Below, piece after piece: positions 54,375 to 60,932 of a stretch of DNA of 64,000 nucleotides. The stretch's first letter is position 1. Each line of letters begins with the position of its first letter. The DNA lies in contig DLHJ01000014.1 of NCBI GenBank assembly GCA_002483145.1, positions 744,001 to 808,000 on the forward strand, given 5' to 3'. The notes under the pieces were generated by a model. It was not told where the DNA came from. It did not search any database and worked only from the letters and a program-made list of their open reading frames with translations. The stretch comes from Cellvibrio sp. UBA7671 (GTDB taxonomy: Bacteria; Pseudomonadota; Gammaproteobacteria; Pseudomonadales; Cellvibrionaceae). Made by a program: the position numbers and the translations under genes.

Positions 54375-54480
54375 GCCTAACGCGATAAACGGTGGTTTTT
54401 AAGTTGCACTTTTCCATAAAATGGAGAGATGCGGAATTAAAAAAATGCAACTTAAAAATCCATTTGATTGCTTTTTAGGC
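54375..54480 (-). other. attC-like recombination site (106 bp)
   Basis: One core is a perfect GTTAGGC on minus (GCCTAAC at 54375-54381 on plus). The other is degenerate, GCCTAAA on minus (54474-54480). Between them TTTTTAAGTTGCA (54396-54408) and TGCAACTTAAAAA (54446-54458) form a 13-bp perfect inverted repeat, the folding arm expected of attC. Confidence 0.75.
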
Positions 54481-54729
54481 TGGCATTTCGTATTTAAGAA
54501 ATTTATATTTTGGGTATTTGACTTTGGCAAATTCAATAATAGCTTTTAGCATTAAGGGCAAGCTTTGATTGCTTAAAGTGATCATGGTTTCTGCGCCTTC
54601 GATGCCTTGTATAGCTCCATAGTATATTCGGTCACCCAGTATTCCCTGAACTGCTTCAGGAGATAAGGTTTTTCCATTTAAATCCGCAGTTGCAATCGCA
54701 GGCATTACTTCTTTAATAAAAAAACTCAT
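54475..54729 (-). CDS. Cassette ORF D, hypothetical protein (84 aa)
   Basis: 84 residues, soluble, LSPEAVQGILGDRIYYGAIQGIEGAETMITLSNQSLPLMLKAIIEFAKVKYPKYKFLKYEM. It overlaps the 3' end of ORF C by 17 bases, so the two are in one cassette and translationally coupled. The stop TAA lies in the attC box. No family recognised. Confidence 0.6.
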   Translation of the reverse strand: MSFFIKEVMPAIATADLNGKTLSPEAVQGILGDRIYYGAIQGIEGAETMITLSNQSLPLMLKAIIEFAKVKYPKYKFLKYEMPA

Positions 54730-55186
54730 TCCTAAAACTCAAGGATGACATTGTTTGGTGAAAGCACTCTTGTTGCGTAGTTAACTCAAATATAAGACTT
54801 GGATTATCTGACTCAAGGATAAAACTCAAACCCTCAAAATCGTGATACAGATCCTGATATGGAGGCGAAACCAGCGCCTGCATATTAAAGGCTTTCTTAT
54901 AGATGCCAGAATGTTTTTCAATTTCTAGATTAAGCTGATGCACTGCATTCAATTGACGAATAAGAATAAATATTGCCTTGTTAAGTGATTCACGACGATT
55001 TTGGTGTAACTGAAGATACTCTTTCCTTTCGGTTAATCGAAAAGCAAAAGTTGCACCAAAGAAGGTGCCGACGAGAGCTAAGGCGCTAGCTGCAATATCC
55101 TTCATTTCAATAATGTTAGATGTGTAAGAGAAATAAACACATAAAATTAATGCTATTGAAGCCAGAATGTAAATTGATAGTCTCAT
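54713..55186 (-). CDS. Cassette ORF C, two-helix membrane protein (157 aa)
   Basis: 157 residues. Two transmembrane helices near the N-terminus (about 4-20 and 30-48, SIYILASIALILCVYFSY and ASALALVGTFFGATFAF) are followed by a cytoplasmic, mostly helical domain (RREKLNKAIF-like, with LIRQLNAVHQLNLEIEKHSGIYKKAF). Small proteins of this plan are common in integron cassettes. It begins 13 bases after an attC core and overlaps ORF D. Function unknown. Confidence 0.65.
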   Translation of the reverse strand: MRLSIYILASIALILCVYFSYTSNIIEMKDIAASALALVGTFFGATFAFRLTERKEYLQLHQNRRESLNKAIFILIRQLNAVHQLNLEIEKHSGIYKKAFNMQALVSPPYQDLYHDFEGLSFILESDNPSLIFELTTQQECFHQTMSSLSFRNEFFY

Positions 55187-55199
55187 CGTGCTCCCTAAG

Positions 55200-55333
55200 G
55201 CCTAAAGCCAAGCTCAGCCGCAGTCTGCAAGTTGCATTTTTGTGAAATACTTTTGCGCAGCAAAACCACAAAGCCGCGACTTAAATTCTGTCCAGTGGGC
55301 CGAAGCGGAACCATGTTTGACCGCTTGTTAGTT
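55200..55333 (-). other. attC-like recombination site (134 bp)
   Basis: The left core on minus is AACTAAC (GTTAGTT on plus, 55327-55333), which holds the TAA stop of ORF B, next to AAGCGGTC. The right core TTTAGGC (55200-55206) has T in place of the expected G. The middle has imperfect inverted arms (TTGCATTTTTGTG against CACAAAGCCGCGAC). Confidence 0.7.
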
Positions 55334-55843
55334 GCGATCAATACCGAGCCATACAGTTTGCACTTGATCTGTTATTGCATTTCTAAATGCAAATGAACCT
55401 AATAAACCTGTGCCATTATTAATTAGCTTCATAAACATAGAGGCTTGACTAAATGCTCTTTTGTTCCTTGACTTGCAATATAGACATAAATAGCCTTCCC
55501 AATACTCACCGGAAATTTCGTAATCTATATTGAATTCTTTAGACTCGCCGTCATACGAAAACTGCATTGTTCCAGTTACATAGTGAGCTTTCTGCTTTAA
55601 AAGCACCGAAAACGTGCTTACACCTATTACTTGGTTTTGCGCGGTTTCAGCGCCATTTTGCTCAATCGCTTTAATTTCATTAATTTTTGCATGCCAACTT
55701 CCGGATATGTCAGCGCCCTGATAGCGTAAGGCGGTATACCAAGGAGATATTGTTTTTTTCCATAATTCGGTTGCGCCAAAAATAAGAATTGCAGTGAAAA
55801 TACCTGCAACTACGCCTGTAATTATTTCTATTGGTAATTGCAT
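55328..55843 (-). CDS. Cassette ORF B, one-TM plus beta-rich protein (171 aa)
   Basis: 171 residues: one transmembrane helix (about 5-27, ITGVVAGIFTAILIFGATELW) and a soluble, strand-rich domain with alternating polar/hydrophobic residues (ISGSWHAKINEI, TFSVLLKQKAHYVTGTMQFSY, GEYWEGYLCLYCKSRNKR, GTGLLGSFAFRN). The plan, a membrane anchor plus a small beta-barrel-like domain that starts GSWHAK, is reminiscent of Cap15-type effectors of CBASS defence, which have two helices; this is a resemblance in layout only. It starts 11 bases after an attC core and ends inside the next one. Confidence 0.65.
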   Translation of the reverse strand: MQLPIEIITGVVAGIFTAILIFGATELWKKTISPWYTALRYQGADISGSWHAKINEIKAIEQNGAETAQNQVIGVSTFSVLLKQKAHYVTGTMQFSYDGESKEFNIDYEISGEYWEGYLCLYCKSRNKRAFSQASMFMKLINNGTGLLGSFAFRNAITDQVQTVWLGIDRN

Positions 55844-55854
55844 GACTCTCCTTC

Positions 55855-55994
55855 AACTAACGTTCGGTTCAACCGCAGTTTGTAAGCGGCGCATTTACGA
55901 TAAACTTCGCGCAGCGATTCGCCAAATGCGCTGCTTACAAACTGTCGAGCGTAAGCGCGAAGCGCTGGAGCGGCGTTGCAACCGCTTGTTAGGT
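55855..55994 (-). other. attC recombination site (140 bp), best preserved
   Basis: Left core ACCTAAC on minus (GTTAGGT at 55988-55994 on plus) with AAGCGGTTGC, and right core GTTAGTT (AACTAAC at 55855-55861) with CGGTTGAACCG. Two 20-bp arms (55877-55896 and 55924-55943) are inverted repeats matching at 19 of 20 positions. This is the standard single-strand-folding attC layout. Confidence 0.85.
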
Positions 55995-56039
55995 TTGCCG
56001 TTTAAAAGCACTTATTCATAAGCGTTGAAAATGCTGAGC

Positions 56040-56318
56040 CTAATAATACCTTGTGGTGACACCACACTCTTTTACAATTTGATGGAGCAACTCTAGCTTC
56101 CCTGTAGGAAAGCTGATTTTCGACTCATAAATTATGTATAAAAGATGCTCTATAGCAAGATTTTGTTCATTGTGATGAATGTAGCCTTCCACTGTTTCTT
56201 GCCCACAAATTATTCCACCTTGATCAAAAGTTTCGTCATGGGGATTTTGACTATATAGCTGATCAATTAACGATTGGGCTATTTGACTCAGCGCTATAAT
56301 TTCCTTGTTGCGATCCAT
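56040..56318 (-). CDS. Cassette ORF A, hypothetical protein (92 aa)
   Basis: 92 residues, soluble and helical, with ICGQETVEGYIHHNEQNLAIEHLLYIIYESKISFP. The pattern of alternating helices with a conserved acidic HNEQNLA...EHLLY stretch is reminiscent of small immunity proteins, but no family can be named. It starts 33 bases after the outer GTTAGGT core and ends with TAG 45 bases before the next attC. Confidence 0.55.
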   Translation of the reverse strand: MDRNKEIIALSQIAQSLIDQLYSQNPHDETFDQGGIICGQETVEGYIHHNEQNLAIEHLLYIIYESKISFPTGKLELLHQIVKECGVTTRYY

Positions 56319-56351
56319 AATGGGCTCAAAAGTATTTGTTTCGAGATTTCA

Positions 56352-56466
56352 ACCTAACAGTTTATTCCACTGCCCAAACCGCATATCCACGGGCACATTA
56401 ATAGTGTCCTCTTAAAAACAGACCGATATAACAACACCTTTACGATAAATGCAAATAAAGTTGGAA
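56352..56466 (-). other. Possible first attC/attI-like site (115 bp)
   Basis: On minus a clear core GTTAGGT (ACCTAAC at 56352-56358 on plus), with AATAAA close upstream, is matched at the far end by TTCCAAC (56460-56466) with TTTATT. The outer half is weak, so it could equally be an attI remnant. Confidence 0.4.
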
Positions 56467-56708
56467 ATACACGGTTTAATAAATCTGGAGTTATACGGCG
56501 AACATTAGCTCACAATGATAATTTAGACAAAGCTCCCTACTTTTATCCACCTAGTAAAGACTATTACGGTTTATGAACGGCAGGAATTACGGGATATTAC
56601 GAGCAGATTATTGATAGATAAATGATAGGCAGGATCAACGACACAAAAAAAGGCGGCCTTTTGGCCGCCTTGAAGTTATTGCATTAATACAATTAAAAAA
56701 TTTCCCGA
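56359..56708. other. 350-bp region between the cassette array and the cellulase gene
   Basis: Contains the cellulase terminator (56645-56672) and the outer part of the possible first attC site. No ORF recognised; no integrase fragment was found on either strand. Confidence 0.4.
56645..56672 (-). terminator. Intrinsic terminator of the cellulase gene
   Basis: AAGGCGGCC (56650-56658) pairs with GGCCGCCTT (56663-56671) around TTTT, with a run of T on the minus strand. Confidence 0.85.
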
Positions 56709-58634
56709 TCAGTCATCCGCCTTCACAATCGCCTGAATCAGATTTGGGTATAGCTGCGCTCCAGATGCGCGGTCGAACAGCGCCATGCCGCCGTTGCCGC
56801 CGAAGCCGTTATCCCAATACACCGGGACCAATCCGCGCGTGTACGCCGATTTGGTGATGTACTCATTCCAGTAGTTGCGATAGGTTTCGTGATCCGCAAT
56901 ATTCGTGCGCGATACCACGCCGTATTCGCCGAGGATTACGCCGATGCCTTTATCCACAAAATTCACTTTCATTTTTTGGAATTGCGCATCGGTGTATGAC
57001 TCGTTCGCCCAGGTTTCAGTGGCACTTGGGTTAGTGGCGATTGAGCCCCACTGGGTGATATTGCTGCTGGTGTTCAGTGTGAAGTTGTAAGGATCGTAAT
57101 AATGCACTTCCATCATCAAACGATTGCTTACGGTATCGGTTGGGATTTTTGCAAAATTTACGGTGTGATCGATATTGGTATTGAAGCCCTGCACGACCAA
57201 ATGACGCGTCGCATTTTTTCCACCGGTTGCACGTACCGCAGTTACGAAGGTTTGGTTAAAGCTATTTTGCACTGTGTAGTATTCGGCAGTTGGCGTACCG
57301 TAATCACCGTCCACCATCACTTCATTGGTACCTGCAAATAACAGGCGATCATCGTAATTGCCGAAACGGGTGGCGATTTGTGTCCACATAATTTTCAAAC
57401 GATTATTGACGTAAGTTTGTTGCGCATTAGTTGGCTGCATCCAACCGCCATCCCAGTGGATATTCATGACGACGTACATATCGGCATTCAGTGCGTAATT
57501 CACTACTTGTTCAACGCGATCCATCCATGCACTTTGAATGACAAAATTGGATTCGTCCGAGAATTTACTCCAGGCAACAGGCAAGCGAATGGTTTTAAAA
57601 CCTGCAGCTTTAACGGAATTAATTAATTGCTGAGTAATTAGTGGGTTGCCCCAATTGGTTTCACCGCCGATTGCATCAAGCGAGTTACCAACGTTCCAAC
57701 CTATTCCCATGCGTTTTGTCAGCTCAACACTGGTAATGCCACCTGAGCTTACTGAACTCGACGAGCGCGAACTGGCGCTGGATGAACTTCTCGGGCAGAG
57801 AGTCGGGCCAACTTGCGCGCAGTATGCATCGCTCCAGGTAGTGTAAGGGCAATCGGGCCAGCTATTACCTTGGGGGCAGCTTAAAGAGGAGCGACTGGAA
57901 GAAATACTGGAACGAATACTTGACGAGCTCAGCGAAGAAATAGATGAACTTGATGGAACACAAGCCCCGCCTGTTACACCGAAAGGTGAAGGCTGGCTGG
58001 TACAGGTTGCGCGTGAAATACAGCTTTTATTGTTCTCATATCCCCAACCGCTCTGGGTATTCACACACAACGGATAGAGCGTGCCGTACCAGTTGCACTG
58101 CTGAACACCGGTACAAGCTGATGTCGATGAGCTGCTGCTAACGGACGAAGGTATAAGACTTGATGACGATGAACGGCTTGAAGGAGCAGTCGAAGAAGAG
58201 CTGGATCTGCTGGTTGTTACAGACGAAGTGCTGTAACTATTGGTGCAAATGGAACCATACACAGTGGGTGCTTCAATTGAGCCGTTACCATTAACTTGCA
58301 CACCGATTGAAATGGTTTGGCTTGGCTGGATGCTAGCATTCCAACTCAAATTGGTAGCAGTGTAAGGATTGCTGCCAGTAACAGCGGCATTCCAACTACC
58401 GGTAACGCGGTTATTGACATAATTCCAATTCACGCTCCAACCATTGATTACCGTTGATCTTATATTGGTAATTTCGATACTCGCCGTTGCACCACTTCCC
58501 CATGAGTTATTCACTACATATTTACAGTTGGCGATTGGCGCGATGGAACTTAACGCGAGTGAACCATGCGATGCGAATAGGCCTGCGCTTAGTAGCACAG
58601 CCGTTGCCATTTTTTTGAGCCGCGACATATTCAT
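56709..58634 (-). CDS. Secreted modular GH5 endoglucanase (CBM2-CBM10-GH5)
   Basis: 641 residues. Signal peptide (about 1-28), CBM2 (about 36-130, CKYVVNNSWGSGATASIEITN), a Ser-rich linker, CBM10 (about 174-212, CTGVQQCNWYGTLYPLCVNTQSGWGYENNKSC), a Ser-rich linker, a short Cys-rich module (about 252-282: CPQGNSWPDCPYTTWSDAYC...LCP), a Ser-rich linker and a GH5 catalytic domain (about 303-641). Catalytic Glu438 is in FAGTNEVM and nucleophile Glu570 is in VILGEYG. It hydrolyses beta-1,4-glucan with retention of configuration. AGGAGA precedes the ATG. The modular plan is close to Cellvibrio cellulases. The Cys-rich module does not match a domain I can name. Confidence 0.93.
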   Translation of the reverse strand: MNMSRLKKMATAVLLSAGLFASHGSLALSSIAPIANCKYVVNNSWGSGATASIEITNIRSTVINGWSVNWNYVNNRVTGSWNAAVTGSNPYTATNLSWNASIQPSQTISIGVQVNGNGSIEAPTVYGSICTNSYSTSSVTTSRSSSSSTAPSSRSSSSSLIPSSVSSSSSTSACTGVQQCNWYGTLYPLCVNTQSGWGYENNKSCISRATCTSQPSPFGVTGGACVPSSSSISSLSSSSIRSSISSSRSSLSCPQGNSWPDCPYTTWSDAYCAQVGPTLCPRSSSSASSRSSSSVSSGGITSVELTKRMGIGWNVGNSLDAIGGETNWGNPLITQQLINSVKAAGFKTIRLPVAWSKFSDESNFVIQSAWMDRVEQVVNYALNADMYVVMNIHWDGGWMQPTNAQQTYVNNRLKIMWTQIATRFGNYDDRLLFAGTNEVMVDGDYGTPTAEYYTVQNSFNQTFVTAVRATGGKNATRHLVVQGFNTNIDHTVNFAKIPTDTVSNRLMMEVHYYDPYNFTLNTSSNITQWGSIATNPSATETWANESYTDAQFQKMKVNFVDKGIGVILGEYGVVSRTNIADHETYRNYWNEYITKSAYTRGLVPVYWDNGFGGNGGMALFDRASGAQLYPNLIQAIVKADD

Positions 58635-59401
58635 AAAGTATTTCTCCTATCGTTATTGTGAGTTATCAGAGCGAAAAGAGGATCTGCCTTGGACTAGTTA
58701 CAGCGGTCGCTATACAACATCTTCGAGGGGGAAATATCGAGAAAGAGCTTGTGACCAAAATAGTCAAGAGGACTACATACTAATCACTAATGCGATAAAT
58801 AAGACTTGAAAAGCCAGACCTACAGATGCTTTTGATGACACAAAATTGATTATGCGATGCAATTCACAAATGGAACTATGTTCATATATAAAAATATAAT
58901 GCTTTATTATTTACTGGATAAAAAGCGACTCTGGATGCATGCCCCCACAGCAGGCAAGTTATTTTTTGGTGAGAATTACAACTCATGAGGAAGGAAAAAT
59001 CGCTAATGAAAATAGCAAAATACGCTTGTCGAAAAACGTAAAACTGCAGCACAAAAAACGTAAAATCACGCCAAAATCCATCATTTTATATGTTAATTAT
59101 CTTTCATACTTAATAAAGCGGCATTAAACTAACAAACATAGTCACATAGACTATTTAAAGGCTTGATCGCAAAGCTACTGATAATAAAGCAAGCATTCGG
59201 CAAAAAAATTGGCGTTTACATTTTAGCGTCCACGTCACTGCTCCCAGTACAGACGCCGCTGATAAAACCCAATCATTTCTCTCAATACCTACCGTTGTGA
59301 TCCTCAGGATCCGGTATTTGGTCGCATCACTTCCCCAGTTTTTCAACAGTTGGGGAACGTGCATCTCTACGTCAAAAAAACATAACTAGCGGGAACTAAA
59401 A
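58635..59401. other. 767-bp divergent promoter region between cellulase and pectin methylesterase
   Basis: A+T-rich region that should hold both promoters. It contains two copies of AAAAACGTAAAA (59032-59043 and 59054-59065), 22 bp apart, and a hairpin-like CCCCA...TGGGG just before the CE8 gene. ORFs here (for example 58939-59127) are not credible. Confidence 0.5.
59032..59065 (+). promoter_or_regulatory. Two direct repeats AAAAACGTAAAA, 22 bp apart
   Basis: The repeats at 59032-59043 and 59054-59065 are identical 12-mers spaced by two helical turns, as for a tandemly bound regulator. They lie about 340 bp upstream of the CE8 start. Function unknown. Confidence 0.4.
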
Positions 59402-60862
59402 ATGAAAAAACTTTTTTGCAAATCGCAATTGCAGCTCGTTAAATCCTGTACACATTCGCTGATAGCTGCCGGTGTAATATTGGCGCTGGCACCCCAGGCT
59501 TGGGCGGCAGAAAGCAGTTGGATTTTTGAAGAAAGTGCAGTGGGATTTTGTGGCAACTCTGGCGTGATCGACACCAAACATGCCGGCTACACAGGTACAG
59601 GTTTTATCGATACAGAAAATGTGATTGGCGCATCCATCACCTGGAGCATCAGCGCTGCCAGCACAAAAACCTACGCAGCAAAAATTCGCTTCAGCAACGG
59701 TGGCACAGGGGCAAGACGTGCAAACTTTCTGGTAAATGGTAACCAGGTTAAAACGCTGGATTTCCCATCCAATAGCAATTGGGCGCAGTGGCAGACCGTT
59801 AATGTAGATGTCCCACTCAACGCGGGAACCAACAGCATTAAACTCGTTGCAACAACGGCGAATGGCTTGGCGAATATCGATAATATCAGCGTGACCGGCG
59901 ACGGCATAACACCAGCAGCCTGCCCTACTACACCCACCACTGCCGATTGCAACAGCATTACCAACCAACCAATCTTACGCGTCGCTGCAGATGGCTCCGG
60001 CCAATACAAAACAGTGCAAGCCGCGTTAAATACTTTGTCCAATTCCAACACCACGCCGACACAAATTCGCATCAAGCCGGGTACTTATCGCGAGAAATTA
60101 TTGATCACAAAACCGTTTGTAACTTTTTGTGGTGAAACAGGAAAAACAACATCGACGATTCTTACCTACAACGATGGCGCCAGCACATTAAAAGCCGACG
60201 GCACTGCGATTGGCACATCCGGCAGCGCGAGCGTCACGCTCAAAGCCAACGATGTCTCCATGGAAAATATCACCATCGAAAACTCATTCGGTGTTGGTTC
60301 GCAGGCAGTTGCTTTATTAGCCCAAGGTCAACGCTTACAGTTCCGCAATTGCCGTTTGCTCGGCAATCAGGACACGCTCTATACCCACAGCGGCACGCAG
60401 TATTACCGCAACTGCCACATCCAAGGCACTGTCGATTTTATTTTTGGTGCAGCGACAGCAGTGTTTGATAACAACACGATTCACAGCGTTGGCGGCGGTT
60501 CAGCATTAACTGCACCGAGCACCGAGCAAACTGTTCCTCATGGTTTGGTTTTTCTGGGCGGAAAAGTGACTGCAACCTCGAGTGTGGCCAAAGGCTCTGT
60601 TGCACTGGGTCGCAATTGGAGACCTTACGGTGCGGCTACCTATATCCGTACCGAACTGGGTCAACACATCTCTGCGGTCGGCTGGGTGAAGATGAGTGAA
60701 AACACACTCGATACTGCGCGCTTTTCTGAATACTTAACCACTGGTGCAGGTGCAAATACATCGGCACGCGCACCGCAATCCAAACAATTAACCGCAGCAC
60801 AAGCAGCGACTTATACCATCAGCAATATTTTTGGTGCATGGACACCCAGTTACAGTAAATAA
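59402..60862 (+). CDS. Secreted pectin methylesterase (CBM35-CE8)
   Basis: 486 residues. Signal peptide to about residue 35 (LALAPQAWA), a CBM35 jelly roll (about 39-165), then a CE8 pectin methylesterase. CE8 motifs: GNQDTLY (Asp324), GTVDFIFG (Asp345) and the GRNWRPYGAATY stretch with Arg404 and Trp406. These are the catalytic acid, nucleophile, anchoring Arg and substrate Trp of the family. It removes methyl esters from homogalacturonan, making substrate for the pectate lyase gene 70 bases downstream. The two are likely one operon. Confidence 0.93.
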   Translation: MKKLFCKSQLQLVKSCTHSLIAAGVILALAPQAWAAESSWIFEESAVGFCGNSGVIDTKHAGYTGTGFIDTENVIGASITWSISAASTKTYAAKIRFSNGGTGARRANFLVNGNQVKTLDFPSNSNWAQWQTVNVDVPLNAGTNSIKLVATTANGLANIDNISVTGDGITPAACPTTPTTADCNSITNQPILRVAADGSGQYKTVQAALNTLSNSNTTPTQIRIKPGTYREKLLITKPFVTFCGETGKTTSTILTYNDGASTLKADGTAIGTSGSASVTLKANDVSMENITIENSFGVGSQAVALLAQGQRLQFRNCRLLGNQDTLYTHSGTQYYRNCHIQGTVDFIFGAATAVFDNNTIHSVGGGSALTAPSTEQTVPHGLVFLGGKVTATSSVAKGSVALGRNWRPYGAATYIRTELGQHISAVGWVKMSENTLDTARFSEYLTTGAGANTSARAPQSKQLTAAQAATYTISNIFGAWTPSYSK

Positions 60863-60932
60863 AACCTGTTTCAATAAATAGAAAAGACGTTTTAACCACT
60901 ACTTAAAAATGAATAACTATTCTGAGGACATT

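Noticed and set aside
58939-59127. 62-codon ORF between the cellulase and methylesterase genes
   Set aside because: Lys/Asn-rich product of an A+T-rich promoter region; no ribosome site.
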